This document shows positions 53,847-63,165 of a stretch of DNA of 64,000 nt, in pieces (position 1 is the stretch's first letter; each line of letters starts with the position of its first letter). Both the position numbers and the translations under genes were made by a program. Source of the stretch: Maribacter aestuarii (lineage in GTDB: Bacteria > Bacteroidota > Bacteroidia > Flavobacteriales > Flavobacteriaceae); assembly GCF_027474845.2 (NCBI RefSeq), contig NZ_CP107031.2:2928501-2992500 (forward strand), written 5' to 3'. The notes beneath the pieces are model-generated. The model saw only the letters and a program-made list of their open reading frames with translations, did no database searches and was not told the DNA's origin.

Positions 53847-54782
53847 TTATTTTAGTTTATAGCTTACAAAAGCTACTTCGGTTGAATCTGGAGACCATGA
53901 AGGGACATTTATAGTTCCTTGACCTCCAAACAGATTTGCCATCGTATTAATTTCTTTGGTTTCTAGGTTCATAATGCGCAACATCACATTCTTATTAGCA
54001 GGATGTTGATCTGCTGGCACATCCGTATTAAAAGTAACATATGCAATCCATTTACCATCTGGGGAAGGATGTGGAAACCAATCGTGCAACTCATCGGTCG
54101 TAATTTGTTCTTGATTACTTCCATCAACGTTCATACGCCAGATCTGCATGGTCCCTGTTCTGGAGGAATTAAAGTAAATTTTTTTGCCATCCGGTGCATA
54201 ATCGGGACCGTCGTCAAGGCCCTTGGCGCTCGTTAATCGTAATTCCTCTCCACCCTCCACTGGGATAGTATAAATGTCATAGTTGCCATTTCGCTCCGCG
54301 CAGTAGGCCAAAGTCTTTCCATTGGGAGACCATCCATGCCAATAGGAGGGACCTTTTTCCGTAATTTTTGTAGGAGTACCTCCGTTTATGGGCAATGTAT
54401 AAATGAGGGATTTTCCAGTTTCCGTTTGATCGCTGATGACCAGTTGTTTACCATCGGGAGAAATTCCGTGATCATTGTTGATGCGTCTGGCAAATCCGGT
54501 AGGTATAAGTTTTGATTGTCCTCCCGATACAGGAATACTGTAAAGTAATCCATCACTATTGTAAATCATGGTTTTTCCATCCGGGGACCAATTAGGCGCT
54601 TCTATGTGACTATTGGTCTTCAATACTATTTTTCTGTCCATAGTTCGTATGTCTATAGTTTCTAGGGTGCTCTCCAGAGTGGTAATGTCTGTCTTAGTTG
54701 AATCCTTTTGTTGGGCTTTGATTGAGGGAATTAACATATACATCATCAAAAAAATAACTGGATAAACTTTTAAACTAGACAT
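53847..54782 (-). CDS. Exported TolB-like PD40 propeller protein
   Basis: 311 residues with a signal peptide (1-23, SIKAQ). At least five PD40 repeats are visible: [63 protein letters not shown] and [15 protein letters not shown]. There is no Tol-Pal context, so it is not TolB itself. It may be a binding or scaffold propeller for the following epimerase and lactonase genes. Confidence 0.87.
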   Translation of the reverse strand: MSSLKVYPVIFLMMYMLIPSIKAQQKDSTKTDITTLESTLETIDIRTMDRKIVLKTNSHIEAPNWSPDGKTMIYNSDGLLYSIPVSGGQSKLIPTGFARRINNDHGISPDGKQLVISDQTETGKSLIYTLPINGGTPTKITEKGPSYWHGWSPNGKTLAYCAERNGNYDIYTIPVEGGEELRLTSAKGLDDGPDYAPDGKKIYFNSSRTGTMQIWRMNVDGSNQEQITTDELHDWFPHPSPDGKWIAYVTFNTDVPADQHPANKNVMLRIMNLETKEINTMANLFGGQGTINVPSWSPDSTEVAFVSYKLK

Positions 54783-54862
54783 GTTTTAGTTTTCTGGTTT
54801 TACGCCTTTTAAATGTACGAAAATTCAATGAACAATATCCTTTGAATGACACAGGCTATTTG

Positions 54863-54870
54863 TATTTTTA
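54863..54870 (+). promoter_or_regulatory. -7-like element for mazG
   Basis: TATTTTTA matches seven of eight positions of TAnnTTTG and is preceded by TATTTG. It ends eight bases before ATG 54879, which argues against the upstream ATG at 54846. Confidence 0.4.
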
Positions 54871-54878
54871 ACCAAATT

Positions 54879-55661
54879 ATGGCTATGAATTCTAGAGCAT
54901 CACAATTAGCATCTTTTGACCGTTTGCTAACCATTATGGAGGAACTTCGGTTAAAATGCCCATGGGATAAAAAACAGACCATACAGACGTTACGACATCT
55001 CACTATTGAGGAAACCTATGAGCTGGGTGACGCTATTCTGGATAACGATTTGGATGAGGTAAGAAATGAACTGGGAGATCTTCTTTTACATATCGTGTTT
55101 TACGCTAAGATAGGTTCAGAAACGGATAGTTTTGATATTGGCGACGTCATCAACGGAATCTGTGAAAAGCTCATTAACCGACATCCACATATTTATGGAG
55201 ATGTAACGGTATCCAACGAAGAAGAGGTAAAGCAGAACTGGGAGAAAATTAAGTTGAAGGAAGGTAAGATAAGTGTTCTGGAGGGAGTTCCAAAAAGTCT
55301 GCCTGCATTGGTCAAGGCCAACCGCATACAGGATAAGGTAGCAGGCGTAGGGTTTGATTGGGAGGAACCGGAACAAGTTTTTGAAAAGGTGCAGGAAGAA
55401 TTAGCCGAATTACAGCAAGAGGTGAAAGCAGGGGATAGGGATAAGATTGAGGCAGAGTTCGGAGATGTACTATTTTCAATGATCAACTATTCCAGGTTCT
55501 TGGGTATCAATCCGGAGAATGCCCTAGAGCGCACTAACAAAAAATTTTCAAAGAGATTCAAATACTTAGAGGCGGAGGCGCTAAAAGAGGGAAAATCGTT
55601 ACAGGATATGAACCTTAAAGAAATGGACGTCCATTGGGAGGCGGCCAAAAAGATAGATTAG
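54879..55661 (+). CDS. mazG: Nucleoside triphosphate pyrophosphohydrolase
   Basis: About 260 residues. Hydrolyses (d)NTPs to monophosphates, clearing aberrant nucleotides. Two tandem MazG domains: the first with LRLKCPWDKKQTIQTL and EETYELGDAILDNDLDEVRN (metal-binding EEXXE...EXXD), the second with FEKVQEELAELQQEVKAGD and EAEFGDVLFSMINYSRFL. The linker GISVLEGVPKSLPAL-like region is conserved. An upstream in-frame ATG (54846) would overlap the probable promoter. A second ATG at 54885 is also possible. Confidence 0.94.
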   Translation: MAMNSRASQLASFDRLLTIMEELRLKCPWDKKQTIQTLRHLTIEETYELGDAILDNDLDEVRNELGDLLLHIVFYAKIGSETDSFDIGDVINGICEKLINRHPHIYGDVTVSNEEEVKQNWEKIKLKEGKISVLEGVPKSLPALVKANRIQDKVAGVGFDWEEPEQVFEKVQEELAELQQEVKAGDRDKIEAEFGDVLFSMINYSRFLGINPENALERTNKKFSKRFKYLEAEALKEGKSLQDMNLKEMDVHWEAAKKID

Positions 55662-55724
55662 TCCGAATAGTAGCGAAGCATAGTTCTTTTGAAACTGGGG
55701 TTTATCCGTCCTATTAATTAAAAG

Positions 55725-55732
55725 TATCTTTG
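55725..55732 (+). promoter_or_regulatory. Promoter of the MATE exporter gene
   Basis: TATCTTTG matches TAnnTTTG exactly, with TTTA 20 bases upstream (55701-55704) at the expected -33 position. Confidence 0.6.
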
Positions 55733-55750
55733 CCTTCAAAGATTTTTTTC

Positions 55751-57133
55751 TTGCGCCAGTACACTAAAGAATTTCGCTATACCATAAAGTTATCCGTCCC
55801 GGTCATTTTAGGAATGTTGGGCCATACGTTCGTTCAGTTTGCTGATAATATTATGGTCGGGCAATTAGGAACCGCTGAACTAGCTGCGGTTTCTCTGGGA
55901 AACAGTTTCGTTTTTATCGCCATGTCCTTGGGCATAGGTTTTTCTACCGCAATTACGCCCTTGGTAGCAGAGGCCGATGGAGCAGGTAACAAGGATAGCG
56001 CTAAAAGTTCCCTAAAGCATGGTCTAATACTTTGCACCATGATTTCTGTAGCGTTGTTCTTGCTTATTCTTCTGGCCAAACCTTTAATGTATTTGATGAA
56101 GCAGCCCCAAGAGGTTGTTTCATTGGCCATGCCTTATCTGGATCTAGTGGCTTTATCTTTGGTTCCTTTAGTGATATTTCAAGCCTTTAAACAATTTACG
56201 GAGGGGCTATCCGAAACGCGTTACCCTATGTACGCCACGGTTATTGCCAACGTGGTCAACATAGTACTTAATTATCTTCTCATTTTTGGTTCTTTTGGCT
56301 TTCCAAAATTGGGTATAGTAGGTGCGGCCATTGGCACATTGGTTTCAAGAATTATCATGGTACTGTACATTTGGTTACTACTAAAGAACAAGAATAAGTT
56401 CCACGATTATGTAACCGGTTTCAATTTTAAAAAGATAGAAAAGCGAGTAATGCGCAAGATAATTGCCTTAGGCTTTCCTTCCGCGCTACAGATGTTCTTT
56501 GAAGTAGTTATTTTCACCGCAGCTATTTGGTTGAGCGGGGTCTTGGGCAAAAATCCCCAAGCAGCAAACCAGATTGCACTGAATTTAAGTAGCATGACGT
56601 TCATGTTCGGTATGGGCTTGGGCGTGGCGGCCATGATTAGGGTAGGCAATCAGAAAGGACTTCAAAACTTTAAAGAATTAAGAAGAATAGCCCAATCCAT
56701 ATTCTTCCTCACTTTTTTACTTGAAATTATTTTTGCCATCCTTTTTCTTCTAGGGAGGAATTGGTTTCCAACGCTCTACTTAGACATAAACGATGTAATG
56801 AATGTAGCGGACAACAATGAGGTTATTTATTTAGCCGCACAGCTGTTACTGGTTGCCGCTTTTTTTCAAATTTCAGACGGAGTACAAGTAGTGGTATTGG
56901 GGGCTTTACGTGGATTACAGGACGTTAAAATACCAACGCTCATAACTTTCGTTGCCTATTGGGGCATAGGTTTTCCCGTATCCTATTATTTAGGCCTGCA
57001 TACAAATTTGGAGAGTATTGGTATTTGGATGGGATTGTTGACGGGGCTAACGGCATCTGCCATTATGTTGTATATTCGATTTAATTATTTGACCAGACGG
57101 CTCATATTAAAAAGAGATATATTGCATCCCTAG
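55751..57133 (+). CDS. MATE family efflux transporter
   Basis: About 460 residues and 12 membrane segments in two homologous halves. The first half has VPVILGMLGHTFVQFADNIMVGQLG and the second GFPSALQMFFEVVIFTAAIWL and GLGVAAMIRVGNQKG. It probably exports cationic drugs or metabolites using Na+ or H+. There is no ATG: TTG at 55751 gives (M)RQYTKEFRYTIKLSVPV, which matches the usual flavobacterial start, while the TTG at 55730 lies in the -7 element. Confidence 0.92.
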   Translation: MRQYTKEFRYTIKLSVPVILGMLGHTFVQFADNIMVGQLGTAELAAVSLGNSFVFIAMSLGIGFSTAITPLVAEADGAGNKDSAKSSLKHGLILCTMISVALFLLILLAKPLMYLMKQPQEVVSLAMPYLDLVALSLVPLVIFQAFKQFTEGLSETRYPMYATVIANVVNIVLNYLLIFGSFGFPKLGIVGAAIGTLVSRIIMVLYIWLLLKNKNKFHDYVTGFNFKKIEKRVMRKIIALGFPSALQMFFEVVIFTAAIWLSGVLGKNPQAANQIALNLSSMTFMFGMGLGVAAMIRVGNQKGLQNFKELRRIAQSIFFLTFLLEIIFAILFLLGRNWFPTLYLDINDVMNVADNNEVIYLAAQLLLVAAFFQISDGVQVVVLGALRGLQDVKIPTLITFVAYWGIGFPVSYYLGLHTNLESIGIWMGLLTGLTASAIMLYIRFNYLTRRLILKRDILHP

Positions 57134-57179
57134 GGAAGTCGAAGACTTTTTGCTAAAATATGCTATTGAAAAATAAACT

Positions 57180-57407
57180 ATGGAATTTCCAAAATTTTTA
57201 CTGGGGGATAACACGGATTATCCCGATGCGATTTTCGTAATCCACACTCATTATCCGCGATTCATTATCAACTTGGAAGATGATGAGGTGGAATGGCTGG
57301 AGGAATTTTCCAAAGAGGATGAAAAAGAACTGGAATCGGAGGCGGAGAATCTAATTGAAGCAGCTACGGCTTTTTATGATAGGGAAGTTTCAAGGTACGA
57401 GGATTAG
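57180..57407 (+). CDS. Small acidic conserved protein, unknown function
   Basis: 75 residues, very acidic. It contains FPKFLLGDNTDYPDAIFVIH, PRFIINLEDDEVEWLEEF and an Asp/Glu-rich helix. I do not recognise a named family, but this type of small protein recurs in flavobacteria. It is five bases upstream of the PAP2 gene, so the two are probably cotranscribed. Confidence 0.75.
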   Translation: MEFPKFLLGDNTDYPDAIFVIHTHYPRFIINLEDDEVEWLEEFSKEDEKELESEAENLIEAATAFYDREVSRYED

Positions 57408-57412
57408 TTATC

Positions 57413-57982
57413 ATGCTTGAAGAATTGCTACATCTGGACCAAGAGCTTTTTATTTACCTCAACGGATTGGGAAATTCTTCTTGGGATAATTTTTGGCAGT
57501 TTATTTCCAATAAATATAGCGCGCTACCCATATACCTGTTTCTTTTGATACTTACCTATCGAAAGTTTGGGCTAAAGAAGACGATTGTAGTCATTGTTAG
57601 CGTGGCCATTTTAATCACAATTTCGGACCAGTTGAGCAATTTGTTCAAGTACGGCACGACCCGCTTAAGACCGTGTCATGACCCAACAATATCCTCGGTG
57701 GTTCGCTTGGTTAAAAGTTACTGCGGGGGGCAATATGGGTATTTTTCGGCCCATGCGTCCAATTCCTTTGCCCTAGCCATTTTTTTTGGTATCCTACTAA
57801 AGTCAGAGTTTAAAAATATTAGTCTTCTTCTTTTGATATGGGCTGCATTAGTTGCCTATAGTAGAATTTATATAGGGGTACATTTTCCATTGGATATTCT
57901 TACAGGAGCTATAATCGGTTCCCTACTTGGTTGGTTATTTGCAAAGTTATATATATTTGTAATCCGGAAATTCTCCCTATGA
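57413..57982 (+). CDS. PAP2 family membrane phosphatase
   Basis: 189 residues and about five or six membrane segments. The full phosphatase signature is present: KYGTTRLRP (KX6RP), YFSAHASNSFA (SXXH-type second motif) and SRIYIGVHFPLD (SRX5HX3D). Candidate substrates are undecaprenyl pyrophosphate, phosphatidylglycerol phosphate or the lipid A phosphate. Its stop overlaps the ATG of the GT39 gene (ATGA), suggesting a joint role in lipid-linked sugar metabolism. Confidence 0.92.
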   Translation: MLEELLHLDQELFIYLNGLGNSSWDNFWQFISNKYSALPIYLFLLILTYRKFGLKKTIVVIVSVAILITISDQLSNLFKYGTTRLRPCHDPTISSVVRLVKSYCGGQYGYFSAHASNSFALAIFFGILLKSEFKNISLLLLIWAALVAYSRIYIGVHFPLDILTGAIIGSLLGWLFAKLYIFVIRKFSL

Positions 57983-59637
57983 TATCCAATAGAAGGTATT
58001 GGTTCTTGATTACCCTTGTTATACTCGTTTACATTATAGGGATGTTCGTTACCCTTTTTGAGAATGATTCTGCCCAGTTTGCCGTGATGGCCGTGCGCAT
58101 GGTCCAAGAAAACGATTTCTTAAGCCTTTTCAAAGGACCTGAGGAATATTTGGATAAACCTCACATGCATTATTGGCTAGCGGCCATTTCCTTTAAAATA
58201 TTTGGCCTCCATGATTGGGCATATCGTATTCCCGGAATACTGGCAACCCTTTTGGCGGCCTACAGTACTTATGGTTTGGGAAAGCTACTTTATAATGAGC
58301 ATACTGGAAAGTTGGCCGCTCTTATATTTATGACAGCTCAAACCATTGTTCTAAGCGCAATCGATGTTCGTACCGATGCCGTGCTGACGGGATTCACTAT
58401 TTTTTCTATCTGGCAGTTGGCCCGGTACATTCAATATAGAAGTTTGGTTGCTATAGTCTTAGGAGCCTTTGGTGCTGGAATTGCCTTCTCCACAAAAGGT
58501 CAAATAGCTCTTTTAGTAATCGGATTACCTTTATTATGTCATATAGCATACACCCGAAAATGGAAATCTTTTCTTAGCTGGAAAGTCGTTTTGGCTTTAT
58601 TAATTTTCGCTCTTACAATAGCACCGATGCTCTATGCGTATTATCACCAGTTTGACTTACATCCAGAAAAGGTTATTAGGGGTAAGTCCGATCGCAGTGG
58701 AATCTTTTTTATTTTCTGGGAACAAAGTTTTGAACGGTTAAGCGGAGAGGGTATTGGAAAGAACAGCAGTGACTATTTTTTCTTTTTCCATACTTTTTTA
58801 TGGGTCTTTATACCATGGACCATTATAGCAATCACGGCATATTGTTGTAGGGTAAAGACGTTTTTCAAACTTAAATTTGCCTACAATCCAAAATATGAAT
58901 TTTTAGTCCTTGGCGGTATTACATTTGTATTTATCCTCATAAGTTTCGCACAATTTAAATTGCCTCATTATCTAAACGTGACCATCCCTTTATTCTCAAT
59001 CCTTACAGCTTCTTATCTCTATAATCTATATCGATTTGACAAAAAGAGAGCGGTGAATGTGCTTCTGGGATGTCAATATTTTATTCTTGGAATTGTTTTT
59101 ATCTCCTGCTCATTAATATGCTTCTTTGTATTTAAGCTTAAAACACCATGGGCCTGGGGAGTTTTGATATTTGCGGGACTTGTTACGATTTACTATGCTC
59201 TAAAAAGAGAGAATCATTATGTACGCCTTATAACAATTTCGGTTTGCGCTTCATTATTATTGAATACCGTGCTTAATCTGCATTTCTATCCAAATCTTTT
59301 GAACTATCAGGGAGGATCATCAATGGCCCAGATAGTTAAAGAAAAGGAAATACCTGTGGATAATATTTATAAAATTGGAAAGGACTATACCTGGGCTTTG
59401 GACTTTTATAACCAACACCCCGTAAAATTATCCAACCTTGATGCGGTCAAAGCTGCAAAAGATATATGGGTGTATGTTAATCAAAATGAATTGGAGGAAT
59501 TGCGAAATGCCGGCGTAGATTGGGATAAGCAGTATTCCGTGAAACATTTTAGGATTACGCGCCTCCAGGCCAAATTTTTAAATCCGAATACTAGGTATAA
59601 AGTGCTTAACAACATGTACTTAGTGCATGTTTACTAA
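57979..59637 (+). CDS. GT39/ArnT-like membrane glycosyltransferase
   Basis: About 552 residues with roughly 11-13 membrane segments. The first periplasmic loop has FENDSAQFAVMAVRMVQEND (acidic catalytic position) and EYLDKPHMHYWLAAISFKIFG, and RIPGILATLLAAYSTYGLG follows, matching the ArnT/PMT superfamily. These enzymes move a sugar from a polyprenyl phosphate to lipid A or protein on the periplasmic side. ATG 57979 overlaps the PAP2 stop by four bases; the frame upstream of it is not used. Confidence 0.88.
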   Translation: MISNRRYWFLITLVILVYIIGMFVTLFENDSAQFAVMAVRMVQENDFLSLFKGPEEYLDKPHMHYWLAAISFKIFGLHDWAYRIPGILATLLAAYSTYGLGKLLYNEHTGKLAALIFMTAQTIVLSAIDVRTDAVLTGFTIFSIWQLARYIQYRSLVAIVLGAFGAGIAFSTKGQIALLVIGLPLLCHIAYTRKWKSFLSWKVVLALLIFALTIAPMLYAYYHQFDLHPEKVIRGKSDRSGIFFIFWEQSFERLSGEGIGKNSSDYFFFFHTFLWVFIPWTIIAITAYCCRVKTFFKLKFAYNPKYEFLVLGGITFVFILISFAQFKLPHYLNVTIPLFSILTASYLYNLYRFDKKRAVNVLLGCQYFILGIVFISCSLICFFVFKLKTPWAWGVLIFAGLVTIYYALKRENHYVRLITISVCASLLLNTVLNLHFYPNLLNYQGGSSMAQIVKEKEIPVDNIYKIGKDYTWALDFYNQHPVKLSNLDAVKAAKDIWVYVNQNELEELRNAGVDWDKQYSVKHFRITRLQAKFLNPNTRYKVLNNMYLVHVY

Positions 59638-59654
59638 CTTACATTCCCACTGTA

Positions 59655-60533
59655 TTACTTTGATTGATTATTCACTTCCAAGCTGATTTTCTTAAAGTGG
59701 TACCATATTCCAATTAACGATATGACTGCCGTAATCAGAAAGAAAATTACACTGATACTTACAGAAATATTCTCATTCAATTTTAAAAAGGTAGCACCGT
59801 AGAAAAATGCAACTTCCCTACTTCCAATTCCACCGATAGTAATTGGTAAGACAGATACAATGGAGGAAATTAGAAAAATCAGAAGGTATGCGATTTGGTC
59901 CAATTCTATACCAAGAGCTTTCATAATCCACCAAACGGCGATTAATTGTGCAATTTGGATAAGTGCAGAATAACCCAACGATTTCCAAAAAACGTTTAAA
60001 ACATAGTTAAAGAAATATTTGTTCAATAGCCAGAAGAGTGCAACCGCTAAGGGAATGGCGAGTATCAACAAAAATCTGATTGACTCAAGGCTTTCGCGTT
60101 CTAAGAGCGCTAACAAGAAACAGGCATACAGAAAGAGAAGGGTTAGTCCGCTGAGGCGGTCCAGCACCAGCACGCTAACTACTTTCTTGGTAGAAACTTC
60201 GAACCGTTTTCTTATTAAGTACCCTTTGTAGGCATCCCCACCAATGCCTCCCGGCAAAAACAAATTGTAAAACATCCCCAAAAAATAAAGTTGGAGGTTG
60301 CTTTTTTGAGTTAGTAAAACCCCGATATTGTGAAAATAGAGATTTAGCCTAAAAGCCGATATGAGTTTTGATAATGTAAAGAAACCCAAGGCAATTAATA
60401 AGAAGTAGGGATTACTCCTTTTTAAATTGAAAAAAATGGCACTTAAATCAATTTTGGAAAATATGAAGTAAACGAGCGCTACGCTTATAATTAGTTTAAA
60501 TAGCGTAGTAAGAATTTTATTCCGTTTTGCCAC
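59655..60533 (-). CDS. Lysylphosphatidylglycerol synthase TM-region (UPF0104) protein
   Basis: 292 residues with about eight membrane segments. Signature regions: FNLKRSNPYFLLIALGF, YFLGMFYNLFLPGGIGGDAYKG, KVVSVLVLDRLSGL and LPITIGGIGSREVAFFYG. This is the flippase-like domain of MprF without the synthase domain; such proteins often accompany glycolipid genes. Its start overlaps the end of the GT2 gene by 17 bases, so the pair is coupled. Confidence 0.9.
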   Translation of the reverse strand: MAKRNKILTTLFKLIISVALVYFIFSKIDLSAIFFNLKRSNPYFLLIALGFFTLSKLISAFRLNLYFHNIGVLLTQKSNLQLYFLGMFYNLFLPGGIGGDAYKGYLIRKRFEVSTKKVVSVLVLDRLSGLTLLFLYACFLLALLERESLESIRFLLILAIPLAVALFWLLNKYFFNYVLNVFWKSLGYSALIQIAQLIAVWWIMKALGIELDQIAYLLIFLISSIVSVLPITIGGIGSREVAFFYGATFLKLNENISVSISVIFFLITAVISLIGIWYHFKKISLEVNNQSK

Positions 60534-61476
60534 CTACGCTTACTTTTTTAATACGATAAGGCCTCTTTTTTTGCGATTCGTAGTAGGTTCTTATCAAAAG
60601 TTCCATTACAATTCCAATGGTAAACAATTGAATACCTGCCAGAATGAACATCATTCCGAACATAAGTAAAGGGCGTGTCCCGATATCCTCGCCAAAACCA
60701 AGTTTTACGATAAGTAAATAAATATTGATTAGTACTCCCAATAGAATCATTAAAAACCCGAAAATCCCAAAAAGGTGAATAGGGCGTTGAAAGTATTTAC
60801 GAATGAACAACAACAACATCATATCCGCAACTACCTTAAACACGCGTTCTAAACCATATTTGGAAACGCCGGCGTGCCGTGCATGGTGTTTTACCGGAAC
60901 CTGTTTGATTTGCGCTCCCTCCAGATGGGCTAAAAGTGTGATGAACCTGTGCATTTCGCCATAAAGGTTCAGGTCTTTTGCAATACTTTTGTTGAATACC
61001 TTAAGTGCACAACCATTGTCCTTAATGTCTAATTTGGTAACACGTCGTACCAAAAAGTTGGCAATTTTTGAAGGAATCTTTTTGACTAGGGAATCCTTTC
61101 TCTTTTGTCTAATCCCGGTTACTACATCATATTCATCGTTTATGGCAAAGGAAAGCATTTGTGGGATATCGCTAGGGTCGTTTTGCAAGTCCCCGTCCAT
61201 GGTAATGATATACTCGCCGCTGGCATAGTCCAAACCAGCAGCCAGTGCCAAACTTTGTCCATAATTCTTTTTTAATTCGAGAAGGTGGACTTTATCATCG
61301 CCCATATCCTTTACCACCTGCTTCGTTCTATCTGTAGAAAAGTCATCGATATAAACGATTTGATAGGAATACCCGCTAAGGCTTTCATGGATTTTTTGCG
61401 TTAAAAGTGCTACGTTCTCTTCTTCGTTGTACAGTGGAACAACAATTGATAAAAGTTCAGGAGTAACTATATCCAT
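60517..61476 (-). CDS. Polyprenyl-phosphate glycosyltransferase, GT2 (DPM1/ArnC-like)
   Basis: 319 residues. GT-A domain with LSIVVPLYNEEENVALL, IVYIDDFSTDRTKQVVK and the metal site GEYIITMDGDLQNDPSD, followed by two C-terminal membrane segments (IFGFLMILLGVLINIYLLIV and the one after it). This is the layout of enzymes charging undecaprenyl phosphate with a sugar on the cytosolic face. It faces the GT39 gene, which would use such a donor. Confidence 0.92.
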   Translation of the reverse strand: MDIVTPELLSIVVPLYNEEENVALLTQKIHESLSGYSYQIVYIDDFSTDRTKQVVKDMGDDKVHLLELKKNYGQSLALAAGLDYASGEYIITMDGDLQNDPSDIPQMLSFAINDEYDVVTGIRQKRKDSLVKKIPSKIANFLVRRVTKLDIKDNGCALKVFNKSIAKDLNLYGEMHRFITLLAHLEGAQIKQVPVKHHARHAGVSKYGLERVFKVVADMMLLLFIRKYFQRPIHLFGIFGFLMILLGVLINIYLLIVKLGFGEDIGTRPLLMFGMMFILAGIQLFTIGIVMELLIRTYYESQKKRPYRIKKVSVGGKTE

Positions 61477-61562
61477 TAAGCTTTGTTTGGATTTTGGGCA
61501 AAGTTATGTTTTTTATCCCTAAGATGATAATTGACAAATAGTGGCTAGACTTTCTAAGTTTT

Positions 61563-62570
61563 CTAAGAGCTTTTGTAGGCTTGCATTAATTTTTTTGCCG
61601 CCATGAAAGGGGAGATTGAGCCCAACATAACTTCCTGTTGTAATTCTGGGAGTAATTTGGAGACCTTTTTGTTCCGTTTGAAATCGTCCGATAGGAGCCC
61701 TTGAATATGTTGTGTTAACCAACTTTTGTTCTGACGCTGTCTATTTTCATTAAAATAACCAGAACGCTTAGTTTCGGTTACATACTCCTTTACCACCTCC
61801 CATATATAGTCTATGCCCGTATTTTCCAGTGCGGAACAGGTAACGACTTTAGTGGTCCATCCATTGGTTTTGGGTGGGAATAAGTGCAATGCTCTTTTAA
61901 ACTCGGCTTCTGCGTTTTTAGCAATCCTAACATTTTCGCCATCTGCTTTATTAATGGCAATGGCATCGGCCATTTCAATAATTCCTCTTTTTATGCCTTG
62001 TAATTCATCTCCCGCCCCGGCCAGTTTCAAGAGAAGAAAGAAATCTACCATGCTATGTACCGCTATTTCACTTTGACCAACACCAACAGTTTCCACAATA
62101 ATAACATCATACCCGGCAGCTTCAAGTATAATAATACTCTCCCTTGTTTTTCGGGCAACACCACCCAGGGAGTCTCCTGACGGGGAAGGCCTGATAAAGA
62201 CATTCTCGTTTTGAACCAATTCGTACATCCGGGTCTTATCACCTAAAATGCTACCTTTTGTCTGGCTGCTTGTTGGGTCTACGGTAAGTATGGCAACTTT
62301 GTTTCCTGTAGTTGCTATGAGGCTACCAAAACTTTCAATGAATGTACTTTTGCCAACTCCGGGAACACCGGAAACCCCAATGCGAACGGTATTTGATTCT
62401 TTTTTGAGGCAATTTTCAATAAGGGAGTTTGCTATCTTTTGATGGTCTGGATTGGTGCTCTCCACCATGGTGATAGCTTTGCTCAGCATCGCAATATCGT
62501 TGGCCAGAATCCCTTTTGTAAGCTCTGCGACGGAATACTTTTGGCCCACGTTTTTTCCGGTAGTTTCCAA
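61563..62570 (-). CDS. meaB: Methylmalonyl-CoA mutase-associated GTPase MeaB
   Basis: 335 residues. G3E-family P-loop GTPase that protects and reactivates the B12-dependent methylmalonyl-CoA mutase. Motifs: Walker A GVSGVPGVGKSTF, VDPTSSQTKGSILGDKTRM, RPSPSGDSLGGVARKTRE, VETVGVGQSEIAV and the base-recognition AINKADG. The C-terminal dimerisation region is complete. The mutase genes are not in the window. It is two bases downstream of the DUF2911 gene. Confidence 0.95.
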   Translation of the reverse strand: METTGKNVGQKYSVAELTKGILANDIAMLSKAITMVESTNPDHQKIANSLIENCLKKESNTVRIGVSGVPGVGKSTFIESFGSLIATTGNKVAILTVDPTSSQTKGSILGDKTRMYELVQNENVFIRPSPSGDSLGGVARKTRESIIILEAAGYDVIIVETVGVGQSEIAVHSMVDFFLLLKLAGAGDELQGIKRGIIEMADAIAINKADGENVRIAKNAEAEFKRALHLFPPKTNGWTTKVVTCSALENTGIDYIWEVVKEYVTETKRSGYFNENRQRQNKSWLTQHIQGLLSDDFKRNKKVSKLLPELQQEVMLGSISPFMAAKKLMQAYKSS

Positions 62571-62572
62571 AT

Positions 62573-63133
62573 TTATTTATTGATAGGGATACTCACTTTT
62601 TGTTTGTCCCAACTTAAGGTAAGGTACAACTGCTCCTCATTTTTAAAGTCGATGGTAAAATTTTCTACCGGCTCCGGCAGTGGTTTAACCGGCACCTCTA
62701 CCTGTAAAACATCTTTGTCGAAATCCCTGGTGGTTTCCTTGCCGCCACTTAAAAGGGTTACACCCCATTCAGGAATTTCTTTGTTATAGATGATTTTCCA
62801 ACTTTCCTTACCGGGAATCGTCCAAAGGGAATATTTTCCAGCAGGTAAGGACTTGTCAATAATCATAATTTCTGCAGAATTAGAGAAAGTGGTGGGTTCA
62901 TTGGCCCCTGTTCGCCACACTTGGCCATAAGGAACCAGTTCGCCAAAAATAACTCGGTCTTTTTTAGATGGACTAGAATAGTTTACTGAAAGCTCAGCAC
63001 CCTCCAGTGTGTAGTTTGCAGTTTTCTCCGGACTGTTTTTCTTAGTCTGCTTTTTAAGGTAAGGCATACCGATAAAATAAAATAGTGCACCTAAGACAAT
63101 CACAACAATTCCAAAACGCTTTAAAAATTTCAT
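62573..63133 (-). CDS. DUF2911 family protein, membrane-anchored
   Basis: 186 residues. One hydrophobic segment near the N-terminus (FGIVVIVLGALFYFIGM) anchors or exports it. DUF2911 follows: LEGAELSVNYSSPSKKDRVI, VPYGQVWRTGANEPTTFSNS and LPAGKYSLWTIPGKESW. The family is common in Bacteroidota; function unknown. It sits between meaB (two bases) and the mutarotase gene (32 bases) on the same strand. Confidence 0.88.
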   Translation of the reverse strand: MKFLKRFGIVVIVLGALFYFIGMPYLKKQTKKNSPEKTANYTLEGAELSVNYSSPSKKDRVIFGELVPYGQVWRTGANEPTTFSNSAEIMIIDKSLPAGKYSLWTIPGKESWKIIYNKEIPEWGVTLLSGGKETTRDFDKDVLQVEVPVKPLPEPVENFTIDFKNEEQLYLTLSWDKQKVSIPINK

Positions 63134-63165
63134 AGGTACTATATTTATTTAAACCCTTAGTTATT

